From assembly GCA_017354895.1 (NCBI GenBank), contig CP071496.1:1736001-1800000 (forward strand): 64,000 bases of DNA, read 5' to 3'. Below, one piece after another: positions 44,168 through 55,518 of this stretch. The notes under the pieces are model-generated. The model was given only the letters and a program-made list of their open reading frames with translations, was not told the origin of the DNA and did no database searches. Source of the DNA: Podospora comata (taxonomy: Eukaryota; Ascomycota; Sordariomycetes; Sordariales; Podosporaceae). The translations under genes and the position numbers were made by a program. The first letter of the stretch is position 1, and every line of letters starts with the position of its first letter.

Positions 44168-45185
44168 ATGTCAAATTACTACGGCGGCGGCCCCGCCCAG
44201 CCAAACCCCGGCCTCCAGTTCTACCAGTCCAACTACGCACAACCAGTATCTGGCCACGCGACCCCATCACAAGCATCCTACGGCTATGGCGGTCCCTCCT
44301 CCGGCGGCTTCGGCAGCAGCTTCACCTCTGGCTTCGCCGGCGCCCCAGGAGTATCAGGCCGCATGGACGAGCAAGGTGGGCTAAGAACAGGCTGGCTCGC
44401 CGCCTTTTCAACAGAGGGGTACGACGGGGAGCCGCCCTTATTGGAGGAGTTGGGGGTATCATTCACAAAGATCCAGCGCAAGGTCAGCAGCCCACAACTC
44501 ACCATCTCTCAGGAATGATCAAACTAACATATCTACTCCCCAGACCTTCGCCGTCCTAAACCCCTTCTCCCGCGTAGACCAACATCTAATGGACGACTCC
44601 GACCTCGCCGGTCCCGTCCTCTTCTTCTTCCTTGTACGTCCCCCCTCCCTTTCACCCCCCCCCCATCCTTTTCTAACCTGTTTATCCCAGTTCGGGACCT
44701 TCCTCATGCTCTCCGGCTCCGTCCACTTCGGCTTCATCTACGGCCTCGCCGTCCTCGGCTCAGTATCCCTCCACACAATCCTCTCCCTCATGGCACCCCC
44801 CGTCGACCCCTCCACCGCCGTTCCCTCCGCCCCCGGTCAATCATCCTACCCCGGCGCGCCCGTCCACCACCACTCCCAGTCCCAATCCGGTGCCACGACC
44901 ACATTGACGTTTGCCCGATCCGCCTCGGTACTGGGGTACTGTCTCCTCCCACTGGTAGCCACCTCCCTAGTCGGAATCGTCATGCCCATGGCGACACCCC
45001 TCGGGATTTTCTTGACTACCTTGGCGGTGCTATGGAGCAGTTATGCCGCCAGTGGAATATTTTGCTCGGTGGGGGGGATGAATAGGCAGAGGTTTTTGGT
45101 GGCGTATCCGTTGGCGTTGTTTTATGTCGGGTTTGGGATCATGGGCGTTTTTAGTAGCAGGGGGGGGAAGGCAGGGAAGGCGTAG
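44168..45185 (+). CDS. YIP1-domain Golgi/ER vesicle membrane protein
   Basis: An integral membrane protein of the Yip1/YIPF family, which binds Rab GTPases and works in ER-Golgi vesicle traffic. Exons 44168-44482, 44544-44633 and 44691-45185 join to 299 residues (donors GTCAGC and GTACGT, acceptors CCCCAG and CCCAG, branch CTAAC in both introns). The cytosolic N-terminus is Gly/Tyr/Ser-rich (MSNYYGGGPAQPNPG). The conserved entry EPPLLEELGVSFTKIQRK leads to VLNPFSRVDQHLMDDSDLAGPVLFF, then five hydrophobic segments beginning FGTFLMLSGSVHFGFIYGL and ending YPLALFYVGFGIMGVF. A His/Ser/Gln-rich insert lies in the loop after the second or third segment. The blocks match Yip1 itself (the YIPF5 type) better than Yip4/Yif1, but I leave the symbol open. 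Divergent with PAM16. Confidence 0.93.
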
Positions 45186-46434
45186 GAAGGGAAGACGGGG
45201 TAGGATACAAGGTTGAATTTGGTGAGATGGGGAAGAGGCTGGGGAGTGGGAATGAATATAGCGCGGTGATTATGTTGATATTATTATGATTATTGCCAAA
45301 AATGGGGGTGGTGTGATGGAGTTGGGGGGAGGGGTTTATTTCGGTGTATTAGTATAATGACAGATGATATTGAATATCAGATGGGATGAGAGCGCTGTGT
45401 TGGTAGAATAATGGCCAAGTTGACATGTCCAGCTGCTAGTTGTGCTGCTTTCGATCACGTTGAACTATGGTCAAGAGGTCATGGGTTTGCATATTGGTTA
45501 GATCTTCATTCGTCATCCCAAGTCCTTTCTCCATCTACAGAAGCAACACAACGCGCCCCATCACCTGTTATCTGAATGCCCTCAATCAGAGTACCTCCCA
45601 AACCAAACGCCAGTGTGAAAAGCAGAATATATATATTATGAAAACACGTTCCCGCTTTTGAAATTTTTATTCAGGCTCTCTCTTTTGATTTGATTCCGCT
45701 AATGCAAATGCTTTCATGTCCAGTCCGCAAGTCTGTGTGGTAGATATCCTGCCACGGACCCCCCCCTCCTTTTCTTGTTCCACCATTATATTCTATGCTT
45801 TGTAGCAGGAGACCCGAGAGCGGAAAAAAGTGAAAACGTCAAATACAACGAGCCCGACCCATGTGAAAAAAACCCATTTGCCCTCTCCCCCCTCCCCACC
45901 GCCAACCGAAAACACCATGTATGAAGAATCCCCCGTGCCGTGATGGAAACCCAGCCCGAGGAAAGGAAAAATAACACCCCTGATATATTGAACAAACAAC
46001 CCCCTCCCCCTTCTTCTCCTCGCTGACCACACAACAGGCCGTCATGATCCATTGGACCGTTGCAGAAAACAAAGACGACATGCCCCTTCAAATCTCGTCC
46101 ACAAATCTCGAGAATTCTCAACCTCTTCCTAGCTCACTGTAGTCTCCTCAATTCGTCAATTCATCCCTCGCAACCTCATCCTCCGAATCGTCCTATGAGC
46201 GCAGCACATCCCTCGCTCTTTTCTTTCGTGGTCGTGGACGGGCACTATCCTCCTCATCCTCCGAGTCGCTGTCTCTCTTCCTCTTTCTTGATCCTGAACC
46301 TCCAGAAGAAACACCGCCCCTCATCGTCATCATCAGAAGGACTCCCATCAGGAGCAACCACCTTCAGCTTCTTCATCAGAAGCAGTAGCACACTCATCTT
46401 CAGGGGCAGTCTCCTCATCCTCATCAGAAGCCTC
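45186..46434. other. Convergent 3' region between YIP1-family and RCC1 genes
   Basis: Both flanking genes point into this stretch, so it holds two 3' UTRs. T/A-rich words near 45260-45300 and 45640-45680 fit polyadenylation regions. No gene recognised. Confidence 0.45.
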
Positions 46435-48268
46435 CTAATTCTGAGCCTCCTCCTTCTCGGCAGCAACAATACCGTACTGTCCGCCCGCACCAGCAAAGAC
46501 GATCTTCCTGTCCCTGATGGCGGTGTTGTCAATAAGTGTTGGCGACTCGATATCATCCGTAGTCCCCTGGCCAGTCTGGTAGTTGGCCGAGAAACCCCAG
46601 CTGTAAACCTTGCCATCCTTGGTGACAGCAAAGCTGTGGTCGGTGCCAGCGGCGACCTGGACAACATCCTTGACCTCGGGGATCTCGGTAGGGACGACGA
46701 GGATTCTTGGCTTCTGGCGGTCGTCATAAATAGTATTGTCCTCGGTGAACGAACCGGTTGGCTGACCGACCTGGTGGCCATCAATCCGGCCCCAGGTGAG
46801 GAGCTTGCCATCGGTGGTGCATGCCAAAGAGTGGTGCTCGCCGCCGGCAATGTCGGCAATCTCGTAACCGCTGAGGGACTCGACAATCTGGGGACGCATG
46901 ACGTAGCCGCCGTCGACGCCGACAGAGTCCTCGTGGCCGCACTCGGCGTAGTTGTTGAGACCCCAGCTGATGACACGGCCCTTGGTGTCAATGACGAAGC
47001 AGTGGTAAGAACCGCAGGCAAGCTTGACGGCCTTGGCGCGGCCGGGGAGAGAACCAACGCCGGCAGGGTAGAGGGCAGCGGTGTCGTCGCGCTCGAGGAG
47101 ACGGCGAGCAAGCTGGGCTTGTTGGCCGGCGCCCCAGGCGTAGATCTTATTCTTCTCGTCGAGGGCGAGGATGTGGTTGAGACCGGCAGCAAGCTGCTTG
47201 ATCTTGGACAGCTCGGGGACGTGGGCTGGGGTCCTCTGAATGCCAACACTACGACTGAAGCCCAGTACACCCTCGTTGCTCTGGAGGCAAATGTTAGAAC
47301 AAGATCGCATCGTACAGAGAGTTGTTGTGTCTTACCCTGAATGTACCCCATCCATAGACCTGGCCAGTGGTGGTGAGAGCAAAAGTCGCGCTGTCGCTGG
47401 CAACAACCTGAACCCACTCAATACCCTCGGGGAGGCCGCTCGTGTCAATCTCGGCAGGAGTGCTCTCCTTGGGGTTCATGCCAGTGTCGTCCTCGTCATC
47501 ACTGTCATCGTCCTCATCCTCAACATCTCTGAGCCCACCATCCCACGTGGTGTCGCGTCCGAGAGCGCCCTGGTCGTTGACACCCCAGGTGAAGATCTTG
47601 TTGTCCTTGGTAAGAGCAGCAACATGCATGCCACCGCAAGCAATCTGAACAACATTGGAGACATTGGGGTTCAGGCGGGGACGCTTGACATCGATGGGCT
47701 TCTTGCCGTCCACCTTGACGCTGCCAAGACCGAGCTCGCCAGCGGTGCCCTCGCCAAACACAAACATGTCGAGAACACGCTCGGGCTTCTCGTTGATGGC
47801 CTTCAGGACGCGGGCAGGGCGCTTCGCAGCGGGGGCTTTAGGAGCGGCGACCTTCCTCTTCTTGGCCGGTTGCGCCTGCGCGTCGACAGGCTCCTGGGCA
47901 ATCTCGTCCTCGGAACTTGACGCGACTGGGGCTTGCTCCTCGTCATCCCGGGTGCGTTTTCTCTTGGTGGTAACGACCTTCTTCTCAGGCTCCTCCGTGT
48001 TTTCCTTATCAGACTCGGGGGCAACCTCAGCGACAGTCTTCTTCTTGGGCGCGGCCTTCTTGGGCGCGGCCTTCTTGGGAGCAACGGCGGCCTTCTTGGG
48101 CGCGGCAGCAGCCTTCTTGGTGGTAGCGACAGTCTTCTTGGTCGCCGCAGCAGTAGTAGTCTTCTTGGCAGCCGTCGTGGCAGTGGTCTTCTTGGTGGTG
48201 GTTGTAGCGACAGCCGTCTTTTTGGTCGCAGCGCTCGCGGCTGTCGCGGCAGCTCTTTTGGGAGGCAT
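46435..48268 (-). CDS. RCC1-type Ran guanine-nucleotide exchange factor with H1-like tail
   Basis: The nuclear exchange factor that loads GTP on Ran at chromatin, driving nuclear transport and spindle assembly. Two exons (47336-48268 and 46435-47280) flank a 55-nt intron (GTAAGA, CTAAC, CTCCAG); 592 residues. Residues 1-85 are Lys/Ala/Thr-rich with repeated KKA/TKK words, like a linker-histone tail, suited to DNA or nucleosome binding. An acidic linker follows (ESDKENTEEPEKK), with a bipartite basic signal KRKRTRDDEE and PAKKRKVAAPKAP. The propeller then starts: MFVFGEGTAGELGLG, IFTWGVNDQGALGRDT, VYGWGTFRSNEGVLGF, IYAWGAGQQAQLARR, VISWGLNNYAECGHE, LLTWGRIDGHQVGQ, VYSWGFSANYQTGQG: seven RCC1 repeats with the usual GGxHxxAL strands. 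An acidic loop (DVEDEDDDSDDEDDTG) sits in blade 2. Fission yeast counterpart is pim1. Confidence 0.94.
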
Positions 48269-49693
48269 GGCTCGTGTTGTTGACGCGATGGTCTGTGATG
48301 TCCTGAGTAGGCGCTTTGTGAGGGAGAGGTAAAGAGGGCTGTGAGAAAGACGTGGAGAGCGCAAAGATGGTGCTTGTGAGGCTCAACAGGGACAAGATGG
48401 TGGTAGAGTCGCGACCTTTTTTTGGTGTCTTTGTTGACAGTCGATGGATCGGGGTGTCGAGGTGTGAGAGGGTTAAGGGTTCGAGGGAGGAATTTTGGCC
48501 GGCGCGCGCACGACTTTTTTGGGCCCGGGTTGGATGGGTTCCCGCTATTTTTCTTGTTTTTGCAGGGGGGTTGGTCTTCCACAATGGGGCCCGCAAAATG
48601 GTGCGCCCTATTTTTCTTCAATTGTGCCCTTATTGATCGTGTTTGCCTACTCTACTGCCCCATCGAGATCAATTGTAACCTTGCAAACAATACCATTATA
48701 CAATTGGCACTTCTATTTCCCTTGCTGCTGTCGTCGCTTTTGTTGACTCTGCCTGCAGCTCGACCTTTCCAATTCGATGAGCTCATAAGGGACGTGCTCC
48801 GTGAGAATTCTTATTGAACCCCTGTCAGCCAATGCAACAGTGGCGCCGGCCCCCTGAAGAGCTTTGGGGAGATTCTGCCGGGCGGTCAGAGGCGAGCTTC
48901 CCTTGCTATGGTGATTTCCTTTGCGCGCCAGTTCGCGACGACATCAGTTGCCATGGTGAGGAGAGGAGTCCCCTCATCTGATGATCAACTCCAAGATATC
49001 ACCAGATCTGATAGCAATACGGCGCTATGCATCAGCACCTGAAGGCTGGCATCACGCTGCCCGGTGCGCCGCTGGAGCTGACACGTTGCAAACACTGTTC
49101 CCGATCTGATGGCCTGCATTGCAGAACTCACCCGCCACTCGATTTCTTTCTCTCGATAGCATCATGATTTTCTTATCAATGGCCCAACAAACACCCCTAC
49201 TACCCCTCTCTGTAACCCCACGTGTTCTTGCTTTGCAGTAGGGACCAAGTTGGCAGCTGTGAGCATCAAATCAAGAATTGGGGAGTTCGAAAAAGACTCT
49301 GAAACCTGATACTGTCAAGGACAGTTGCGAAGGCTCTTGATAACGCCTAACTGGTCAGCAACAGGACCTGTCTTCAAAGACAGCCACCAGTTTCCTCACA
49401 CTCAGCGCATCCGAGCAAAGGTCCACGATTCCTGTCAAAGTCGAATCGTCGATAAACATTTTTTATTATCATATCCCTATTTCTCTTTTCACCCCAACCC
49501 AGTTTGATGGCCCAGTTCAGACAACCAGGTCTTCATAACCCTTCCATGCCCCTTCCGTCCTGTCCGTCCCGGCCTCTGTCGAGATGTTGTCCCGGTCATG
49601 TCAAATTCCCATAACAAACCCCAAACGCCATGCAATGCTGTTCCTCAGACCCCAACCCAGAAAGACTTTCCCATAGAGACAAGTTCAGTAAAC
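48269..49693. other. Intergenic, RCC1 promoter side and metallothionein-like 3' side
   Basis: No coding frame of note. The first 300 bases should hold the RCC1 5' UTR and promoter. Nothing else recognised. Confidence 0.45.
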
Positions 49694-50100
49694 TTATTTC
49701 TTGGTAGTAAAATCAATCTCATTCTCCGGGTTGAACCCCCCATCAGCAGCCTTCTCGCAAGTGCAAGCATCTATTCCTCTCATTAGCCACAATCCATTTT
49801 TCCCATCTCTCTCTCTCTCTCTCTCATCCAAAACTTACCAGCAGGTCTTGAACCACAAGCACAAGCCTTCTCAGGCGTCACATTCTCCGAAGCGGCACGC
49901 TCGCAGGTGCACTGGCCCGCGGGTCTAGCACGGCAGCTGCATCTCGGTCCGGCGACCGTGTTCTCCGTCGCGGCGGCGGAGCAGGAGCAGTGGAGGGCGG
50001 ATTGTTTCCCGCAGGAGCAGGTCGCTTGCTTGGCGCAGACGCACTCGGCCGAGGAGGCGTTGTTGTTGGAGGAGCGGCAGCAGGTTGTTGGGGCGGTCAT
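49694..50100 (-). CDS. CxC-repeat, metallothionein-like protein (DUF7871 type)
   Basis: A 112-residue cysteine-rich protein, likely binding metal (copper or zinc). Exon 1 (49839-50100) and exon 2 (49694-49770) flank a 68-nt intron with donor GTAAGT, branch GCTAAT and acceptor AATAG; the CT microsatellite at 49806-49826 lies inside it. Start MTAPTTCCRSSNNN. CxC pairs recur regularly: CVC, CSC, CSC, CSC, CTC, CAC and, in exon 2, CTC, each in a CxCxxxxAxxxxVxxx-like unit, with the RPAG/SRPA word repeated. The end GGFNPENEIDFTTKK has no cysteine. No signal peptide, so it should be cytosolic. The splice is supported because it continues the CACGSRPADACTCEKAA repeat, whereas read-through gives unrelated residues. 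The metal-binding role is inferred from the CxC spacing only. Confidence 0.85.
49806..49826 (+). repeat. CT dinucleotide microsatellite in intron
   Basis: About ten CT units within the intron of the CxC-repeat gene. Confidence 0.85.
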
Positions 50101-50826
50101 TTTTGTGGTGGTGTAAGTAGTGTGGTGATGGTGGTTGTTGCTGAGAGAAGAGTACTTGGTTGGTGAGAACTATAGTTCAAATAAGTTGCCGAGTGTTAAT
50201 TGTGTGATGTGTGATATTGAATGGAAGACGATCAAAGGACACCGCCTCTCTTATACAAGTTCAGTATCCAACTGCCAACCTGACATCAACTGGCAGTTGG
50301 TCCGTAAGGCTGTCTCGCAAGCTGAAACCTGCGGGGCGAGGCTTGGTCAGGAGCCACCTGATTGGGTCATTGACCGGAGGCTGATTGGCTGCTTACACCT
50401 CTTGTCGACCAATCAGAGAAGAGGTATTTCACATCGCTGGGCAATCTGCAACGGCTTTCCAACGGTCGAGATGGGTCGAGAACTGTCCATCTTGAAGATC
50501 CGCTCCGATATTCTATTTTGAGATGATGTCATTGGTGGAAAGGTGTACTACAAGATGGGATGACTCGGGGGAAAGATCTGGAGATTTGTCAGGCGACAAG
50601 TATTTTGGTGACTGGGAGGTCCATTGTTTGTTGAGTTGGGATGTCACGATGTTCTTGGTCAGTGTGGTCACACATGGGATCATCCACCAGGACGGTTGAT
50701 GCAGGTACCGCATGCTGTGGTCGGACCTACATCTGCCTTATTGAAGTCATCGGGGTGCTGCCTTTGTGACATGATGGGCTTGGACTGGGAGGATACAACC
50801 GCGAGGACAGAAGACTCAACATCTCT
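50101..50826. other. Intergenic between two leftward genes
   Basis: Promoter of the CxC-repeat gene and 3' side of the methyltransferase gene. A direct repeat-like pair around 50270-50300 (CAACTGCCAACC / CAACTGGCAGTTGG, the second containing palindrome CCAACTGCCAG on the complement) was seen; significance unknown. No gene. Confidence 0.4.
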
Positions 50827-52080
50827 TCATTTCTTCTCAAAGAGATACAACTCAACAGGATTCCCACCCCCATCAATATGAGGAAGCGGCAGTGTAGCCT
50901 CCTCCTCAATACTCCACCCATCAGCAGCCATCAGATCCCAGAACTCTCTCTCGGACGAGTGTCTTGACTTTGTCGACAAAAAGACCTTTGGCCTGACCGA
51001 CTGCTCGCCGGAATGGCCATGAAGAGCCGAAAGCGTCTGCACCAACGGTGACAAAGTATCCGTGTTGTAGGTGCAGTCACTCACGACAATCAGATCCCAA
51101 GTATTATCCTGGACCTGCGCTCCAAACACGCCATTCTGCCCGTCTATCCAGTCGAGGCTCTCAAAGTCTAGCGAAAGTGCTGGTGCTTGGCTGAGAGCTT
51201 CCGCTTGCCGGGCGATATTCGCTCTGGCTCGTTCTTCAGCCTCGGGGAGATCAGTCATGAGGATACGAGTTGTCGTCTGTCTGGGAGCCTTCTTCAAAGC
51301 AAGCAGCCGGGCCACCCCTATGCCTAGTGTCCCGATGCCGCAGCCAAGTTCGAGGATGTTCAGTGGCCTGTCCCGATCTTGTTGAAGGAGCTGCTTCAAG
51401 GCGGGCATTGGGTTTCCCTTCGGGCTGGTGCTCAGAAACATGTCGGCCAGGAGAGAAACAGTGGCAATCCCAGAGTCCCAGATGTGCCGGGCTATGCTAT
51501 CCCCCATATCCTCCTCCACTTGGAGCGTCTGGTTATCGGCTGTTGGCAGCCTCAAACTCCGAAAGCACACAGGAGGTACTCCTGTGTTCCTGTCCAGCGA
51601 GACATCAGAGAATGCCACTAGAATCAGCCCCTGGCCCGTTGGTGGGTAGATGTCTGTCGTTCCAAGAGCTGTAAATTGGCGGTCTGCCGGCCGGATCTGG
51701 ATCGTTTTGATGGGGTGTGGAGGCAGTGGAAGATCCAGTTTGAGAACTCTCATCCCAGCCTTCCATTTTGGCGTATTTCGTTGTGTGAGGATAACTGGTA
51801 CCAGTTGCTCTTTTCCATCTTTTGTTGTCGTGTAAGCGCCGACCACAAGGAGCTCAACTGGGTCTTTGGGTGAGAAGAACGAGTCCCCGAGGTCGGTGGT
51901 GACGGCGAGTACTAAACGGAGGCATCGTTCTGATCTGACGAACTCGGCCACTGGTGGTCGCAGTAGTTTTATGTAATGCATAGTGAGAAAGTTTCTGTGT
52001 GAGTTCGTGTGTGAGACGGGGTGAGGTGTGAGTCGTGAAGTGAACTGCAGCGTCGAGCTCAAAGTGGAATTTTCGGCCAT
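50827..52080 (-). CDS. Family-16 (seven-beta-strand) protein methyltransferase-like
   Basis: An SAM-dependent methyltransferase of the METTL21/EFM group, which methylates lysines on translation factors and chaperones; the substrate here is unknown. Intronless, 417 residues from the ATG at 52080 (MAENSTLSSTLQF); an in-frame Met at 51981 (MHYIKLLRPPVAEF) is equally plausible and looks like the more natural start. An N-terminal beta-rich region (to about residue 190) is followed by the family-typical MGDSIARHIWDSGIATVSLLAD. Motif I is LNILELGCGIGTLGIGVA, then ILMTDLPEAEERARANI. The post-motif II box is WDLIVVSDCTYNTDTLSPLV, in the place of the D-x-x-Y box of the family. The C-terminus closes with FWDLMAADGW and VELYLFEKK. 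All cofactor-binding motifs look intact. Confidence 0.88.
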   Translation of the reverse strand: MAENSTLSSTLQFTSRLTPHPVSHTNSHRNFLTMHYIKLLRPPVAEFVRSERCLRLVLAVTTDLGDSFFSPKDPVELLVVGAYTTTKDGKEQLVPVILTQRNTPKWKAGMRVLKLDLPLPPHPIKTIQIRPADRQFTALGTTDIYPPTGQGLILVAFSDVSLDRNTGVPPVCFRSLRLPTADNQTLQVEEDMGDSIARHIWDSGIATVSLLADMFLSTSPKGNPMPALKQLLQQDRDRPLNILELGCGIGTLGIGVARLLALKKAPRQTTTRILMTDLPEAEERARANIARQAEALSQAPALSLDFESLDWIDGQNGVFGAQVQDNTWDLIVVSDCTYNTDTLSPLVQTLSALHGHSGEQSVRPKVFLSTKSRHSSEREFWDLMAADGWSIEEEATLPLPHIDGGGNPVELYLFEKK

Positions 52081-52788
52081 CGCAGAGACTTGATTGGCCC
52101 AGGGTTAGGGTAGACAATGGTATGTCTCGTTCGCATGTTCTCGTCGGGACTTCTTCAACCAACCAGCCTTGGAGACTGCCGGTGAAGCAGGAATATGAAA
52201 CTCTTTATCTCTGATTGGCAGTGTTCTTGACCACCATCTGCCATCTTGGTCTACCCGTACAACTACCGTACATTGCCTATCCCGCCCAAGCGCCTAGGTC
52301 ATCCAGTGCCAAAAAGACACCACAAACCCAAGGGTATCCGGAGCTTTGAACCAAGCCCAATCCTCTCTTCCAAGATTCATTCTCAGACCCGCAAGCCAAT
52401 TGAACTCCCAACGAAACTCCGTGAATGCGCCTTCTCATTGTGTTTTTGTCATTGGAAATTTGTTCCACGCGTCTGTCATCATCTCTGTTGCTAGTCTTTC
52501 GGGTTGTCCAACGCTCGAATTATGTACCTAGTATTGGACGCAGTGAGAGAGGCCGTCCAGCAACTTCCTCACGTCCGGCTATATGGCACAGCCAAGGTAA
52601 GCCGGACCCGAACCCTCCGTAATGGACGTCCTTCGTGTATCCAGGGACGCCCTTCCTGCTGGGCTTTTCGTGAAAAAAGAACTCAGGTCCACTCCCGGCA
52701 AATATCTCAACCCATCCATGTCGAGGGGCCTGCCCGTGGATCCTGAATATTTATTGTTGTAATAGTTCCCTGTAGACCACCTTGGTAT
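52081..52788. other. Intergenic, nothing recognised
   Basis: Promoter side of the methyltransferase gene and 3' side of the mannosidase gene. Several short chance frames only. Confidence 0.45.
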
Positions 52789-54601
52789 TCATAGTACTCC
52801 TGGTTTCTTTTTCTTCTTCTTTTTTGGGCGTGGGGGTTCGTCGAAGCCTCGGGTGATGAACCCACTGCTGTCTCGGCGGAAGGGATGTGCTCCTGGGCTG
52901 AGGACCCATTCGTCGAGGCTGATGAGGTCTGGTGGTGAGAAGATGAGGTAGTAGTACTTCAGTGTTTCGGCTAGCCAGAAGCTCTGAACATGATCAGGAT
53001 ATGTCAGTAATCAGTGGCAAGCTTTGAGATTGAGTGGCGCTTACCTCCATCGAATCCAGCTTCTTCAGTAGGCCATGAACAGTGACATCGCTGATGGCAG
53101 AAAACGCCAGCTCCGTCTCGGTAGCCCCGACCACGCTCTGGAACATCTCCCATGCCAGCTCCTGGTACTCCTTGTTTCCCGTAATTCTGAACATGACGAA
53201 CAAGCTCTCGATAGCCTCCGGTCTGAGTAGATACTTTGGGTCCTTCACCGACTTAAACGGCTTCCTCAGCTTCCTGCTGCCCTCTTTCCGCCACTTGTCC
53301 TCATCAAACTTGCACGGCCCGTCCCTCCAGTCACCCTCGCAAGGAACCGCCTCGAGTACCTCTGGCATCAAACCCGTGGGAAACGCCCCGTAAGCCCACG
53401 CACAACCCCGGGTGAGCTGCTCCCCAATCTTAACATATTCCTCGTTCCCAAACAGCTTCCCTCCCAGCCCAAACATCCCCCCCGCATAGCAACCCAAATG
53501 CTGAACCTTTGGCGCCGTTTCTACTTCATCCCCGTTCATCCTCGCCTCACCAACCAACAGTACATCCCTCCTATCCCCCATCTCATCCCTATCCTCCTCC
53601 GCGAGCATGGGCCGGAAGAGCAACCAATCCTCCGCCACCCCCATGGCTTCTTTCCACATCCTCTCCAACCTCCCCTCTCTCCCCCTTCCGAGCAAAGCCG
53701 CCGTCTTGAGTAGATTGCCATAAACGCCCTCCGCCCCCTTCCCCAGGCCAAAAACCTCATCACCTTCAGCCCCTTTCACAGGCCACAACCCCCTCAACTT
53801 CGTCCTCTCCTGCCCCTCCTCCAAAACATCCACCTCCCCCCTCACAGTATCACAATACTTTTTATCACCGATCAGCTGTCCCAACCGTGTAAACTCCAAC
53901 CAAGCCCCCGTCCTCATTCCCTCTCGCCCCTTCCCCTTTTCCATCAACAACCCCCCCAACTCCCCCGCCCTCTCCAACAACCCCCACTCCCCCGACAAAT
54001 CATACCCAGCAACCAACCCCCCCAGATACCTCCCCATATCCACCCCCCCCTTCCCCCCCGCGAAATCAATCTTGCAAACCTCCTCCACAGCATCATAAAA
54101 CTCCTCCCTCAAATCCATGACCCACAACACATCCAAACTATCAATTAACGTCCCCGCCCAGCCCAACGTCGGTTTTCCTCTCCCTGACACAGGAGCGAGT
54201 TCGTCTGAGGGATAAGCATGGAGTTTGTAAGCCGTCCATGACTTTAGGAAGGCGGACTTGACGGCGGCGCGGCGGGAGAGGGAGATGTTATTTGGGCGGT
54301 AGCCTGGTGGAAAAAAGAACTGGACTGCATGGAGGGGACGTAATGGTTCTTTGACGGGTTTGGCGGGTGATCGGGAAGGGGGGTCTTGGTTGAGAGGATG
54401 TGGTGAGGTTTGGGAGTGTGGTGGTGATGGTGGTGATGGTGGTGATGGTGGTGATGGTGGTGATGGTGGTGGTGGTGGTAAGTCGTCGGGAACAGGCCTG
54501 TAAAACGATCGTCGCGCAGACGGCGGCTTCAACAAGAAGAAAAAAAAGAAAAACGTGACAGTGACAAGCAGGAGCCGGCGCATTCGCCGATCAAGAACCA
54601 T
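52789..54601 (-). CDS. GH47 class I alpha-1,2-mannosidase, type II membrane protein
   Basis: Trims alpha-1,2-linked mannose from N-glycans in the ER or Golgi with calcium. Exons 53045-54601 and 52789-52983 join across a 61-nt intron (GTAAGC...TTCAG); 583 residues. Start [19 protein letters not shown]; the frame is open to another ATG at 54733, but this start puts the single TM anchor ([12 protein letters not shown]) at the N-terminus as in the family. A Pro/Ser linker ([11 protein letters not shown]) encoded by a GGTGAT-type repeat follows. Catalytic-domain blocks: [92 protein letters not shown], and in exon 2 [19 protein letters not shown] with [15 protein letters not shown]. The C-terminus adds an unusual basic PRPKKKKKK stretch. 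The substitution of EDEL/ER-type detail cannot place it between ER and Golgi. Confidence 0.93.
54419..54478 (+). repeat. GGTGAT minisatellite within the mannosidase coding sequence
   Basis: Repeated GGTGATGGT units (minus strand ATCACCACC) that encode the Pro-Pro-Ser linker between TM anchor and catalytic domain; likely to vary in length between strains. Confidence 0.8.
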
Positions 54602-55518
54602 CTTCGCGGATGGGGGGGGCTGTCTGCGGACCGGCGTCCGGTGAGGTGTGGGGAATTGCCCACTGTCTGTTTGTCTGTCCGCTGTCAAAAGATATCGACA
54701 AAACAACAGCAGCGTCAACACCCTACCTACCATGTGAACTCAATCGCGCAGAGCGAACATCACGATCGACACAATTGATGACCGACGAGGCATGGTTGAA
54801 GAAAAAACATCAACACAGTAAAATGGGAGTTGAAAACCGCCCGTGTTTGCCTGTCCCTCCCCGTCCTCCCGTCCCGAGAACATTTGGTAAGACGAGTACC
54901 ACTCCACCAACAGCAGGCATTGGCGGGTATAGCGGCATAAAGAGAGTCTTGGGGAGGGTGCATCCCAGCGTTGTATCGCATGATAGGGACACAACACCCT
55001 AGCCCAAGCATCAGACGAACTTCCTCGACCAAAACCATCTGGGTTCTCGAGCACTGCTGATGGAGGACATCAGCAAACCAAGCCGTTACACACACATGAC
55101 GGGCTTAAAGATATCTGACCAAAAGGCCCCAAGTGCTCGCCCCGAGGGTACTTAATTTACGTCGTGCTCACAAAGGTGTAGGAGAGGAGGTCTTGGCAGG
55201 GGAACTTGACCGGGTGATAATGACAACCAATCTGATAACGGACCAACAGGTCACAAAGAAACGAGAGAAGAGTATTTCTTTAAACATTCAAATAAATATT
55301 TCACCCGCTACATCCCAAACAGCGCTCTTCAATAGCAAGCAGCAGGGGGTATCATCTATACATCATCATGATCCATGTCCATTTTCATGATACACAAAAA
55401 AAACCCCAAAAAAAACCACATCATTAAAAACCAAATTCCAAAAAAAGAAAAAAAATCTTCAAAGTAACTTATGACAAACTACACAATCCCATTCCCCATC
55501 CAGGTTGAAAGAAACCAT
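54602..55518. other. Intergenic between mannosidase and MFS genes
   Basis: Promoter side of the mannosidase gene and 3' side of the transporter gene. A-rich tract (AAAAAAAACCCC words) at 55397-55460 probably lies in the transporter 3' UTR. No gene seen. Confidence 0.45.

Noticed and set aside
46060-47340. 426-codon plus-strand frame antisense to the RCC1 gene
   Set aside because: Mirror of the RCC1 coding frame, whose C-rich wobble positions suppress stops on the opposite strand; no independent features.
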